Assembly (NCBI GenBank): GCA_002077045.2
Contig: KZ111224.1
Span: 1-28,755 of the forward strand
Length of the DNA: 28,755 nt
Source of the DNA: Rachicladosporium sp. CCFEE 5018
Lineage: Eukaryota > Ascomycota > Dothideomycetes > Cladosporiales > Cladosporiaceae
Reading direction: 5' to 3'
In this document: positions 10,998 through 21,498 of the stretch, one piece after another
How positions within the stretch are numbered: position 1 is the stretch's first letter
Layout: every line of letters begins with the position of its first letter
Notes under the pieces: generated by a model
Seen by the model: only the letters and a program-made list of their open reading frames with translations
Database searches by the model: none
What the model was told of the DNA's origin: nothing
Position numbers and translations under genes: made by a program

Positions 10998-13900
10998 TAC
11001 ATTTCAAGTCTTTCAACTGAATGTGAGGAAACAACAAGGAGTACAACAAAGCGTACTGAATGACAAGCAGCTTCAGGACTTCAGCATTATAGCACTATCT
11101 GAACCGCACTCTCTGAGAAGAGAAGACATAGTCATCACGGCTCCACATAGACATACATACTGGTCAAAGATGACACCTACGGCTCAGCACAATGGAAGAT
11201 GGGCAATACGAAGCATGCTATGGATTCGAAAGGACCTTGAAAGCGAACAAGTCCAAATTCAATCGCCAGACCTTACGGCAGCGCTAGTCCACCTACCGGA
11301 TCGGTCGGTATTCATTGCCTCAGTTTATGTTGAATCCGCAAATCCAGAGGCGCTTCTTCGGACTATGAAGTACCTGCGGAGAGCTATTGGGAAGGCACAA
11401 CGTAGGATTGGTACACGCATGCACACGATTTTGGTAGGAGACTTCAACCAGCACGATTACCTCTGGGGCGGCAACAACGTCTCACTGGCAAGACAAGGAG
11501 AAGCAGATGTGCTTATTGACTTTATGAACGAGATGTCCCTACGTAGCCTGCTGCCAAGGGGAACAAAAACGTGGCAAAGGGGAAGACGTGATTCTACAAT
11601 CGAGCTGGTGCCAGCATCTGAAGAAGTAGCAGCGGCAGTCACACAATGCCAGGTCCATGCAACATAACATGGCTCCGACCATCGAGCGATCGAGACAAAG
11701 TTTGACATAAACATCGCGCAACACGCGGTCCAAACTAGGGCCTCTCTTCAAGAATGCTCCATGGCAACAAATCAGCGAGCGGATTACTACTACCCTATCA
11801 AACGTACCGATTACGGGCGACGTCCAGATGCAGACTGACCGACTGATGAAGGCAGTGGGAAATGCGGTAGAGGAGTTGGTCCCAAATGCAAAGCCGTCGC
11901 CATACGCAAAGCGGTGGTGGACAAAGAACCTAACGCATCTTCGGCGGAGTTACACCTATAGGAGGAATCAAGCAAGAAGCAGGCGCCGGACTGGCCTATG
12001 CAACAGTCAACTGGAGAAGCAGGCGCAGGAGGCAGCAAAGGAGTACCATGATGCTATTCGGAAGCAGCAACAAACCCACTGGCATGAGTTTTCAGACAGC
12101 GACGCAAACATTTGGCAAGCAGCCAAGTACCTTGACACTGTTCACGGCAGTGGATCTAGTCAGATACCATCCCTCCACCGGCAAGATGGAGCAACTACTC
12201 AGGACAAGGCCGAGCAATCAACCGAGCTTCTAGCTACTTTATTCCCACCACTACCACCGGCTATTGAGGATGAGAGAATACGGCCTCAGAGGGAGCCAGT
12301 AGACATGCCCCAACTCACTATGGATGAAGTCGAGAGATGCGTATTTGCAGCCAAGCCATGGAAGGCAGCAGGCGACGACGGGCTGCCAGCAATGGTATGG
12401 AAGCAGATCTGGCCGGTAGTGAGAAAGAGGGTTCTCTACCTCTTTCAGACGTCAATTGAGACCGGCCAGCTACCGGAGCAATGGAGGACGGCAAAGATCA
12501 TTCTATTGAAGAAGCCTGGCAAAGCCGACTATACAATAGCCAAGGCCTGGCGACCAATCTCCCTTCTTTGCACCCTGGGGAAAATCCTGGAAGCAACCTT
12601 TGCCAAGAGAATCTCATACGTAGCCGAGACCTATGGGCTCCTACCAACAAACCACTTCGGAGCACGGAAGAAGCGGTCGGCAGAACAGGCGCTCGTTCTC
12701 CTCCAGGAACACATCTACCAGGCATGGCGAAGCAAGAAGGTCCTTAGCATGGTTAGTTTTGATGTTAAGGGAGCGTATAACGGAGTTTGTAAGGAGAGGC
12801 TTACCGAGAGGCTCCGGTCCAGAGGCATCCCTACAAAGCTGGTTAGCTGGATCAAGGCGTTCTGTTCAAATCGCTCTGCGACAGTAACAGTAAACGGCCA
12901 GGTATCTACAAGAATTGCTTTGCAGCAGGCAGGCTTACCACAAGGTTCACCACTATCGCCAATTCTATTCCTTTTCTTCAACGCGGACCTGGTGCAGCGG
13001 CAGATTTATAAGAACGGAGGAGCAATAGCATTTGTGGACGACTATACTGCATGGGTCACGGGAACGTCAGCATCCTCCAACCGGCAAGGTATTCAAGATA
13101 TTGTGAATGAGGCAACAAGCTGGGAGAGGCGAAGTGGAGCTACCTTTGAAGAAGACAAGACCGCCTTTATCCACTTCACGCGAAGCCCGTCACGCAATTA
13201 CAACACGCCAATCACAGTCAAGGGAAAGCAAGTTGGACCAGTTGATAGCACCAAGGTCCTAGGTGTAGTGATGGACTCCGCACTCCGGTATAAGCAGCAC
13301 GTAGCAAGCGCGACAACAAGAGGCCTGAAAGCAGCTATGGCGCTAAAACGACTCCGCGGCCTCTCACCAAAAATAGCTCGAAGGCTGTTTGAGGCTACAG
13401 TTACGCCAACTGTTGACTACGCATCAAGTGTGTGGATGCATACGTGCAATACAGCCAAGGCAGCTTTCAACCGGGTACAGAGGATTGGAGCCCAGGCCAT
13501 AATACGCTGCTTTTGCACTGTGAGCACGGCTATAGCAGAGGTAGAGGCAGGTGTACAAACAGTCCATGAGCTACATAGTACAAGGGCTGATAAGCTTTGG
13601 ATCAGCATACGCACACTGCCGCAGTCCAATCCACCGACAAGACTGAATGTGAAGAGAAAGGTGAGGAGATTTGTGTCACCCCTACAGAGGATTGCGACTC
13701 TGTACCACAATGCAGCCATGGACAGACTAGAAGATATTGGACCCTACGCTCTAGCACCCTGGAAGCCACGACCACAAGCCAGTATCGAACTAGATGCAGC
13801 TAAGGCATTGTCCACGGCCGCGTTGACAACAGGCATCCACATTGTGGTAAGCTCATCTGTAAGGAACAAGATAGTGGGAATGGGAGGCGCTATCCACGAC

Positions 13901-14710
13901 ACAGACTCAATCCTGTACAACGGCAGGGACAAGTTATACTCAACTACAATTGGTCGACGAACAGAACAGAACCCATACACAGCTGTCCTGCCAGCAATAT
14001 CAGACGGCTTGCTACACCTCATCCCACGTCCGCAGAGGCGGCAGGTTCATGTCCTTTCTAGTGATCAAGGCGCACTCCAAGCAATCAGCAATCCAAAACA
14101 TCAGTCTGGCCAGTCAACCATTATGCAAATCTCCCAAGAAGTGAAGTACCTAAGGGGACGAGGGAATGTGGTGAGCCTGCACTGGACGCGACATAGCCAT
14201 GAATTTGAGCTTAGCCAGAAGGCAAAGGTAGCGGCTCAAAAGGCTACAGTGAAGGACTGTGTACCTCAGGTGCAGCGGAAAACAGCCAAGTCGACGTTGA
14301 TGAGTGCGCAGAGGAGGAAGAAGAAACCATGCGGACTAGACACCAATACTGACCAGCACCTCCGCCGCATAGACACAGGTCTGCCAGGTCCCCATACCCG
14401 TCTTCTGTACAACTCTTTGAAGCGTAGACGGGCAAGTATTCTAGGACAGCTCCGCACTGGCATGTCCCGGCTGAACGAATACCTATACTGCATAAACGCA
14501 GCAGAGACAGACCAATGCGCATGTGGACAGGAAAAGGAGACGGTAGAGCACTTTCTCCTACGATGCAAGCTATGGGAGAAGCAGCGACAGCAGCTACTTC
14601 AACTAGCAGAGAGAGGACAAGGCAAATTGTCGTACCTCCTTGGGGGGAAAGACGCGGCTAGACAACAAAGATTAGACACCAAATATGAAGGCAGTGCAAT
14701 TGAGCATTGA
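10990..14710 (+). pseudogene. LINE ORF2: endonuclease, reverse transcriptase, RNase H-like, zinc finger; broken
   Basis: ORF2 would encode the polymerase that primes on nicked target DNA. Endonuclease motifs are LNVRK, LSEPHS, GDFNQHDYLWGG and, after a TAA at 11665-11667 (CAA to TAA), HGSDHRAIE. A frameshift near 11735-11755 moves reading to the frame of FKNAPWQQISERI and then the long open frame from 11828. RT motifs are WRPISLLCTLGKILE, SFDVKGAYNG, AGLPQGSPLSP and FVDD (13031-13042), so the catalytic Asp pair is intact. The RNase H-like region starts near 13830, but two or three of its usual acidic residues are replaced (SSSVRNKIVGMGGAI, PYTAVLPAI); only the Asp in VLSSDQGALQAI is evident. 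A C-terminal HCCH-like finger (CACG, then EHFLLRC) ends the protein. Confidence 0.88.
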
Positions 14711-14754
14711 TTTTGCAATAAGTACAGGTCGTCTCAACACCGAGATGACTATGC

Positions 14755-14845
14755 AAAGCACGCAAGGCACACAACGTACTCAAGGCACAAAAGGCACACA
14801 GCGCGCACAAGGCACATAGCGCACACAAGGCACACAACCTACAAC
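14755..14845 (+). repeat. AAGGCACAC-type degenerate tandem repeat in the LINE 3' UTR
   Basis: Seven or so spaced copies of AAGGCACA(C/A), separated by short variable bits such as GCGCACA, directly after the ORF2 stop. It appears to be part of the LINE 3' UTR. Its role is unknown; it could help the reverse transcriptase recognise its template. Confidence 0.7.
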
Positions 14846-15130
14846 CGGGGACAGACATATAGGGGACTAGCAAGTGGGAGACAGCAACCACACCTTGGAA
14901 AGACTGACCTAAATAACCGCCTACCTAACCTGCACGCACCCTTGTGCCGACAGCATGTGTTGCTTCATTTGCCGGTGATAGAATAATGAACACTTGGAGA
15001 AGCGACTTCAAAGATTACGTGCTACTAACTCACGAGCCCCCGCAAACCATAAGTAGAACTAAGCAGGAGAAGAGAATGGAGGAAGACTAAATGGATGGGC
15101 TTACATTAATTCGAGGTGAAAGTTAGGCAG

Positions 15131-15202
15131 TGATTATCTAATATAGATGGAGCCCTTTAGGTGCTAGCGCCGGGCGGTATAAACTCATTCATTCATTCGT
15201 TC
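15131..15202 (+). repeat. LINE 3' terminus with short ATTC/TTCA tail
   Basis: The last bases of the element run through CCCTTTAGGTGCTAGCGC to a tail of CATT repeats at 15184-15202. The tail matches the inverted fragment at 9461-9535, which confirms where the element ends. The Tad1 clade often ends in short repeats rather than poly(A). Confidence 0.75.
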
Positions 15203-15317
15203 ATCTGTGGAGGATGCTCTGTATAGGACGATTGACGCTTTCGAGGAAAGTCCACTGACGGCGGACATGAGACGGCTGCCGTTGGAGTGAGCCCACCCCG
15301 ACCGGCAACCTGGATCT

Positions 15318-16141
15318 TTGGTCGTCCACGAAACTCCAACCCGTCTAGTCGTTGCTCGGATCGTCGCACAAATGCTGACACCGGAGTTCCGCACGTTCTT
15401 TCACGATCGCTACATCATATTGCTCTGGATGCTGCCTTATTCATCGCGTCTCCTACAGCCTACGGACGTCGGCTGTTGTTCACCATTGAAAGTGATGTGT
15501 GGAAAGCAGAATCGAGCCTTGATTCAAAAGGCAATTTGTCATGGAACAAAACATGATTTCATTGCCTCAGTCCATACGGCAATCGACCTGGCCTTAACCA
15601 CAAGCAATATTCAAGCCGGCCTTACAGGTACCAGCTTACACCCTCTCAATCTAGAGGCTGTGTTGTCGCCTCTTGAGCTACTACCACAAGATAGAGCCGA
15701 CGACACCCCGCCATGTTCACAACAGTCGAAGCAGTCACGTACACCCCAAAGTACAACAGAAGTCACTCAGCAGGCTACGCTAATCCAAAGACGCGTTATA
15801 AGACACCAGAGCAGCTCACCGGCTCCAATTCTTGAACCACTTACGCAGTTGTTAAAATGCGCTCAGAGGATGGCTACGGAGGTTACACTACTCCTGTCTC
15901 AGATCGTTGCTTTACAACAAGCTGATAACATCCCGCAACGTTGCAAGACGCGGAAGAGGAAGCCAATAGAGGCTGATCATGCTATACCCGTTCTTGAGGC
16001 ATAGGCTATCACAACTGCGCAGAGTACTACCGCTAAGGTGCAGATAGAGGAGGACATGCCAAGACGCTCGAGTGAGGCACCGAAGTGTAGTCGGTGTGGG
16101 ATACAAGGTCATACCATAAGAACGTGTCGGGCTATAGTATA
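15318..16141 (+). pseudogene. pogo/Fot1 transposase, C-terminal part with zinc knuckle
   Basis: Cut-and-paste transposase fragment. The frame carries TPEFRTFFHDRYIILLW, then SSRLLQPTDVGCCSPLK, which is the third-Asp block of DDE_1 transposases, and the usual tail (TTSNIQAGLTGTSLHPLNLEAV). The first Asp block and the N-terminal DNA-binding domains are absent, and sequence at 15203-15317 resembles the LDNHGSH block only through shifted frames. TAG at 16002-16004 interrupts, but the same frame goes on to EAPKCSRCGIQGHTIRTC, a CX2CX4HX4C knuckle, and ends at TAG 16139-16141. One CAG to TAG change explains the internal stop. It is clearly inactive. Confidence 0.85.
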
Positions 16142-16222
16142 GATATCAATGAATCGACAGCTCCAATTTGATGTCAATATAGCAGGCATTTGTTGAGATA
16201 CTGGTGTTTGAGCACGAAGTTG

Positions 16223-16274
16223 AGATAAAACTAGGACCACGCCTCCAAACGGACCACGCGCCCGACAATGGCGT
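16223..16274 (+). repeat. Right terminal inverted repeat of the truncated pogo element
   Basis: It contains two copies of GGACCACGC at 16234-16242 and 16251-16259, 17 bases apart. The same arrangement (GGACCGCGY twice, 17 bases apart) occurs in both TIRs of the complete element at 22867-24689. The paired 9-base motifs are probably transposase binding sites. Confidence 0.75.
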
Positions 16275-17569
16275 TAGTCAATTTCCAACTGGTTTCGTAC
16301 ATCTCTGAATTCCCGCCGAGCCTGTTGAAGTTCCTCTTCAGCGGCCGTAAGTTTCCCTGTCTCTTCCTTAGCATCCTCCAATTTTGACTTTGCTTCTTCA
16401 GCCTGTCGACGTGTTGCTTCAGCTTGTCTTACTAGCGCTTCCGCTTCCTTGAACTTTTGCTCAGCAAAATTTGCGAGCTCTGTGACATTGGGGAGCTTGT
16501 TGCGACAACTCGTAATATCAAGCTCTAAACTTTCACATTTGCGCTTCAAGCCTCGTGCCGCCACGACAAGTCTTCCAAGTCGGGTCTCTGGTGCCTCCTC
16601 TAGCGAAGCAGTATTGCTATGTAAGACGTCGTTGTCTTCTTCCCTCCTGGCCGTATTCTGCTGTTGCTCTAATGGTATACGCGGCATACTCTGCACAGTA
16701 GAGGGTTGATCGGCTTCAGTATGTACATCTCCGTTGTCGCCCAAGCTATCCGATTCACCATTGTGAGGGACTTTTCTGACCGTACGTGCTTTTGGCGACG
16801 CCCTGGCAGCGCCAAGCGGGGACGAGACATACTCTGCCCCTTTCCGCTTATGAGCTGCGTCATCATGCAGTTGGAGCAGTACAGACGCAGCCGATGTATC
16901 CATTGGCATTCGACTGTTTGGCACCGGGGCTGGTGCTGCTAGCGTGTTACCTATGGACTGTCCGCCATTGCCCCCGCTACTGATGGAAAGCTCACTCATT
17001 GATGCGTTACTCGTCTGCGGACCACGCAACCCTGTCTGGGCCTCCTCAAGCCGAGGCAACGCCCAAATGTATCCCAATCCTTTTGATGCGTCCTTATACT
17101 TCCACAGTCGTGCTGGCGACTTATTCGCGAACACACTGCATGTATTCTGAATCTTGGATTTCACTCTTTCTTCTCCTTGCTCCGAAATAAGATCTTGACG
17201 ATGAAGTTTGATCCAATCAATGATCTCGGACGACTTTAGTCCATCGGAATTGGCTTTGAGTGCATCGCAGACGATATCAAAGTAGTCGGGTTGCAATGGC
17301 TGGCGAGAGGGGGTTGATCTTGCAGTTTGGCTTGCTCTGGAATACGTTGCGTCCGGGGCCCGGGTGATCGGCTGCATCAGCGTCGCTGCGTGGCCTAGCA
17401 GATGTGAGGACTGCAGTGGTGTAAGATCCGTAGAATCTGCGATTGTACTGCGCAGATCTGAGGTTCCATCTGATGCAGTAAGCCTAGTCAGTCTGAGGTC
17501 TCGCTCAACCCCGTCTCTGTGCTTACTAGAGTTCTGTATGAAGGTTCCATGCGAAGTAGATTCGTGCAT
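16274..17569 (-). CDS. Forkhead-like winged-helix protein with C-terminal coiled coil, probably truncated
   Basis: Putative nuclear DNA-binding protein. I start it at ATG 17569, the first ATG in the frame (the frame is open a little further up), giving about 431 residues without introns. A Ser/Thr-rich N-terminus is followed at about residues 92-171 by a winged-helix-like block: DIVCDALKANSDGLKSSEII, DWIKLH, KSKIQNTCSVFA, LWKYKD and GLGYIWALP. The order resembles a forkhead domain (helix, EI-DWI, helix with N-S, then W-K and G-W-L) and also GDS1-type winged helices. A basic stretch (SPKARTVRKVPH) and a 90-residue heptad-rich coiled coil (EEAKSKLEDAKEETGKL) follow. The coiled coil ends abruptly at a TAA made of the TA target plus the last base of the pogo TIR, so the transposon very probably cut off the true C-terminus. 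The DNA-binding role is inferred. Confidence 0.7.
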   Translation of the reverse strand: MHESTSHGTFIQNSSKHRDGVERDLRLTRLTASDGTSDLRSTIADSTDLTPLQSSHLLGHAATLMQPITRAPDATYSRASQTARSTPSRQPLQPDYFDIVCDALKANSDGLKSSEIIDWIKLHRQDLISEQGEERVKSKIQNTCSVFANKSPARLWKYKDASKGLGYIWALPRLEEAQTGLRGPQTSNASMSELSISSGGNGGQSIGNTLAAPAPVPNSRMPMDTSAASVLLQLHDDAAHKRKGAEYVSSPLGAARASPKARTVRKVPHNGESDSLGDNGDVHTEADQPSTVQSMPRIPLEQQQNTARREEDNDVLHSNTASLEEAPETRLGRLVVAARGLKRKCESLELDITSCRNKLPNVTELANFAEQKFKEAEALVRQAEATRRQAEEAKSKLEDAKEETGKLTAAEEELQQARREFRDVRNQLEID

Positions 17570-18213
17570 CACGCCACGTATGATATTGATGGTCAAAGAT
17601 GGTGGCTCCGGTCAATTACGGCAAGAATGTAGTTGACGCAATGAGGGCAAAGCTGACACCGAGCAAACGCCTGTCCATACCTCTGCTTATACAGCACACA
17701 CAAAGTTTTTCTATACGTCATCCCCATACGGTCCGCCAAGCCAACCGTCACAAATGAAGTTAGGGAATGGGAGCACGAAAGCGATGTTCAGTTGAGTCAG
17801 GCCCCCGCCATAACCTCGCAGTTGCAGCGCAAGGTGCACTTGTGAATCCAGAGAGAGATAGTGGTTGTCCAGCAATAAACATGACGCCTAGAACGAGACT
17901 TGACACCTTTGGCCGTGTTGTATTTGCTCTTCTTGAGGCCACCACTGCCTCTAAATTCGCAATTTCGAATTCACTTATCTTTCCGCAGTGTTTCCGTCCG
18001 AGATTCGCTCCTGAATCGCTGAATCATATTAGCGGCGGGGTGGCAATTGGTCATGGTGAGAACTAAGTATCAGGATCTCCCGAAATGTTGGAGGTGCCAG
18101 TACGCTAGTAGCAACGAGCCATCCTTCATAGGCTACGGTAAAGGTGGTTAGTGTGTCGAAATTGATTACGCTGCAAGACTTCGAAGGCTGAGAGCATCCT
18201 CGTAGACCCGGTC
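17570..18213. other. Spacer between the winged-helix gene and the dynamin relic
   Basis: It should contain the promoter of the minus-strand winged-helix gene. Short frames occur on both strands, the longest about 99 codons (17767-18066, plus), but none has a recognisable domain or a plausible exon structure. No repeat or transposon end was seen. Confidence 0.45.
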
Positions 18214-20390
18214 TTAAGCAGCGGCATCGTCTTCTCCGAGCAAGTGGTCCATTTGAAAGTTAGAGAGCGTACCTAAGTCTTCCGGGTTGAGAACGAGCGA
18301 CAATTTCCGTATCAATTTCTCTTCGATTGCGTGAATGCTAAAGTCGTCCCCAAACGTTTTCATGGCGACCTATACGCAGATTATTCATTAGCAGAGCGTG
18401 CCGGCGAGCGTCAATTTTACATGTCTTATAGTACGCTGGCATGACACCATTCGCCAGCTGACTTGTATACAGCTGGTTGCATATGTTTGTGTGGTCTAGC
18501 AGAAAGTGCGATCTTTGAGCTTCGAGCAGCCTAAATCAGACGAAACGCCGGAAAATTGGCAAATATAGACGTTTGCTGTACCGATTTGACGGTCTCCAAG
18601 CGGGAAACAATTCTAGCCGTCGTGATGCGACAGGCGCGCAATATTCACGTTGCAGGAGCCGGGTAGACGAAAGAGACCTTACGACGGAGTCGTCCGAAGT
18701 CAGGGATTGCCTTGGAACACGCCAGGACTACGACGCGCGATCTTCTACGCTTCTGTATATGCGTGCGTATATGCGTAGACCTCACTTACGATCTAACAAT
18801 TTTCGGCGACATTACTGGAGCCAAATCGGTGACATGTACGCGAAAGATACTTTCGAGGCCTAGTAATGCGCTTTCTAAGCAACCCCACAGACTTATGCGA
18901 CTAACTGTAGGACTCCATATTGACGTCTTCGCTCTCTTGAAGTGTGTCCATCAACCTTACCAAATCCACTTCGTATAACCCATGACTTGGCCCAGAAACC
19001 TAGTGCAAGGACGTCTCTAGCACCACACGTCGCCGACCAGCTTGTATCCTCTGGACATTACTGATGAGATAATGATTGGACGTGATCGGATGGCCAGCGA
19101 GATAAGGTCTGAGCAAATCCTCGATTTTTGCATTGACTTGTCGGCCAAGATCTACAATGGTCCGATAGACCAGCGTAGAAAGTACATCCACTGTGTCGTC
19201 GCTAGCGACGTGCTCGAGTATTCCACGCGCTATCCGACCAATACTTCGGAGAATACTATCTCTTGTACGGGTAACGTAACCTCGCCAAGGCTAGCATTGC
19301 TCTCTAAAGAGCTCGCCGATAATCAGCGGGTTGACTGTTCCAAGAAGCTCACAGCGTCTGCTTGCTCGCATCTGCTCCTTGACCGAGTAGACGTAAGCAA
19401 TTCGACTGATCACAGTGACCCGACCGTCAACGCTGGCATCCCGGTGGTCGACTTCGACTATACGCAGCGCTTGGCCTTGCTCACGCAGCATCTCGGAAAA
19501 GTCCTGCAGGTCATTCTGCACCACCGCCCGTAGGCGTCATTGATAGCCATCTTCTGTCTTAGCAGAGCCGAAAATCACGTTATTCTTTCCGTCGACAGCG
19601 TCTTCATGAGGACGGAAAATTGCCAGCTCACTCGTCGCAGGTAACGTCGTTGATCGTCCGGCGTGGTACGGGACTCACCCGGCTGTTTGATCAGAGGCTG
19701 ACATGCATGAATCCCGGTGACGACGTCCAAATGTAGACTTGGTAAATGCTATGAGATCTGATCGTTGATGATGTTACTAAGCAGAGGCTTGAGAGACTGT
19801 ATGCCAACCGCTCTGGAGCTCAATGATGCCCATGCACCCGATGCGAAGAACTGGGACTCTTGTTGCTCGCGAACTGCTGATGGAACGTTGCTTCTTTCGT
19901 AGATTCGGTTCTTCAGTATATTCCAACCTAGTCGGAAGTTGACGCCCTTATTCTGTGCCATCGCAATGTACACTGATTCACTATCCGAACCTTTGGACAG
20001 AGTGTCGGGCTTCGTGATGAGGCCTAGCGTACGGATTTCCTTCGGATCTAGCTACCTCGCATAGTGAGTCACTTCTTGAAGAGCAAAACCACTCTTCGCC
20101 GATACCATGGCCAGGATGATACCACGCTGTTCTTCCACATAACCTCACGCCATTTGTTGGACAATTGGGGCCGACTGATCTTTGTTGCCCGCTTAAAAGA
20201 GCCCAGGCAAATCGACGGGGGTTGAGGTGCGGCTGCTCTTTGCCCTGCAGCTCTATTCGAAGGACGTCAAAGCTGAACACCCGTGCTCCGGACAGACCCA
20301 TTACGCTACGCTTGCGGGTGTGGCATCGTCAGAGTGTTAACGTTACCTCCTCCGTGGGCAAGATTCCTTCGATCCGAGTCGTCGTTTCGT
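18214..20390 (-). pseudogene. Dynamin-like GTPase, heavily decayed
   Basis: Dynamins are self-assembling GTPases that remodel membranes; fungi also carry Mx-like paralogues. Reading from high to low coordinates one sees MGLSGARVFSFDVLRIELQG, VDLPGLF (G3), RGIILAMVSAKSGFALQE, LITKPDTLSKGSDSE (G4), the middle domain (WNILKNRIYERSN, SLKPLLSNIINDQI), DDQRRYLRRVSWQFSVLMK, VVQNDLQDFSEMLREQG, LLRPYLAGHPITSNHYL, and an effector-domain-like C-terminus (MKTFGDDFSIHAIEEKLIRK) ending at TAA 18214-18216. The P-loop region was not found. The frame contains many stops (for example TAA at 20193-20195 just after DLPGLF and others after QQMA, HYAR and DGYQ) and shifts. A likely intron lies just upstream of 18363 (branch TGCTAATG, acceptor GTATAG). 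It cannot encode a working protein. Confidence 0.85.
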
Positions 20391-20424
20391 ACAATAGAAA
20401 GGGTTATCCGGGTGTTGCCATACC

Positions 20425-20928
20425 GTGCAAATCAATTGTGTGTATCATTTGGCAAGATTCGAGGAACTGGAGTATCAGAGCTGGTCGGAGGACTGCATTC
20501 CAGAAAAGCTCAAATTCAACGATGTCGGTACCTTCTATTTCAGAATCCCACGGTGGATTCTGAAAACAGTGAAGGCAACCGGTGAAGAACTGGGCTCCAA
20601 AGTGGTGAGCCTGACAGCTTCCACGACCCTCAAGCCAGCCATTACCAGTCCTAAATCGAATGATGTAAGCCGTTTATCAGAATTACTGGCCGTGGAGCAA
20701 CGACAGGACAGAAGGGAATATCAAACCCCGTTTCAGGCTACGATCGAGTATGAGACGCATCAGGCGTTGGGCCATATTAGAGATAGCCCTGAAAAAGGTC
20801 ACGGCCTGGACCGGAAAGCCAAGGATCCACAGAGCAGTCATCAACCGCAGATTTCGCAGCCACAGGTCAAGAAGCAGCCGCAGATCAAGGCACAATCACA
20901 GAGCAAAGAACGGCACATCAGGAATTAA
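20425..20928 (+). CDS. Hypothetical protein, unrecognised
   Basis: A 167-codon frame. The first part is mixed (FEELEYQSWSEDC, PRWILKTVKATGEELG), and the C-terminus is a Gln/Lys/Ser-rich disordered stretch (QPQISQPQVKKQPQIKAQ). I recognise no domain. The frame stays open beyond TAA 20926-20928 for another 75 bases and gives CVKCRKPAKERV. It may be a remnant of a longer gene or a chance frame, and it sits between two minus-strand pseudogenes with no clear promoter. Confidence 0.25.
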   Translation: MQINCVYHLARFEELEYQSWSEDCIPEKLKFNDVGTFYFRIPRWILKTVKATGEELGSKVVSLTASTTLKPAITSPKSNDVSRLSELLAVEQRQDRREYQTPFQATIEYETHQALGHIRDSPEKGHGLDRKAKDPQSSHQPQISQPQVKKQPQIKAQSQSKERHIRN

Positions 20929-21498
20929 GTGCAGAGATCAGAAGTAGATCCTGCGAACCAAGGGACCTGTGTAAAGTGTAGAAAACCTGCAAAGGAGAGG
21001 GTGTGAGACAGGATGAGTCAGCTATCAAGGGGTTCAGGGAAGGTCAAAAACCTGAAGAAATGCAAGAAGTGGGCTGATCGATTATGTCGGATACTATTGT
21101 GCCGTCGACGTTGCAGTTGGCCTCTGAAAACCTGCCTTTTGTCGTATTTAGCTAGAATCTCAACTGCGCTTGCATCATAGGACTATCAAGACACCTCAAG
21201 TATAGAGAGTAGGCTCCATTGCTTGCACGTGAGGTCGGCAAACCCCCGTTGAACACGAATGGCTAGTCATCAGTCATACAGATTAGCGCCCATGTTGGGG
21301 ACGTGGTTGTGATGAGAGCGTAGTCACTTTTCCGTCGCCAAATCAACTTCAACACGATTATCTTGACGACTATTGACTCAATTGGCAAGGAATTGAAGGC
21401 TATCATAGATGAACATCTATATAATAGCCTTGAACGAACCCGTACACCTGACAGCCAGCCTGCAGAACCTCTTAGAGCAGTCCCTTACTGCTGCTACA
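20929..21498. other. Region without a recognisable gene
   Basis: Neither strand holds a frame with identifiable content, beyond the short continuation of the preceding plus-strand frame. It probably includes the 3' part of the HeLo-like relic and decayed intergenic sequence. Confidence 0.4.

Larger units (their letters stand above)
9541..15202 (+). mobile_element. Tad1-like non-LTR retrotransposon (LINE), near full length, inactivated
   Basis: The element of about 5.6 kb has, in order, a 5' leader with a tandem repeat array, ORF1 with a coiled coil and CCHC knuckles, ORF2 with apurinic-type endonuclease, reverse transcriptase, RNase H-like and C-terminal zinc-finger regions, a 3' UTR, and a tail of CATT/TTCA repeats rather than poly(A). 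This order is that of fungal Tad1-clade LINEs. ORF1 has a nonsense codon at 10740, and ORF2 has one at 11665 and a frameshift near 11735-11755, so this copy cannot make full proteins. The exact 5' end and target-site duplication could not be fixed. The 3' end abuts the 5'-truncated pogo relic. Confidence 0.88.
15203..16274 (+). mobile_element. 3' half of a pogo/Fot1-type DNA transposon
   Basis: This is the right part of a Tc1/mariner-superfamily element: the end of a DDE transposase followed by a terminal inverted repeat ending at 16274 and a TA (16275-16276), the usual target for the superfamily. The left half, including the helix-turn-helix part and the left TIR, is missing from the window. 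Its left edge coincides with the 3' end of the LINE, so the LINE inserted into it and the left side was later lost, or it was already truncated. Confidence 0.75.

Noticed and set aside
9541..16274. A single composite element or Starship-like unit spanning LINE, pogo and neighbours
   Set aside because: No tyrosine-recombinase captain gene and no shared outer ends were seen; the parts are explained by independent insertions.
17767..18066. Plus-strand frame of 99 codons as a possible small secreted protein
   Set aside because: It has no signal peptide and no recognisable composition, and its 3' part only reaches the spacer before the dynamin relic.
20165..20563. Plus-strand frame over the dynamin region
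   Set aside because: It is the antisense shadow of the dynamin G-domain relic for most of its length.
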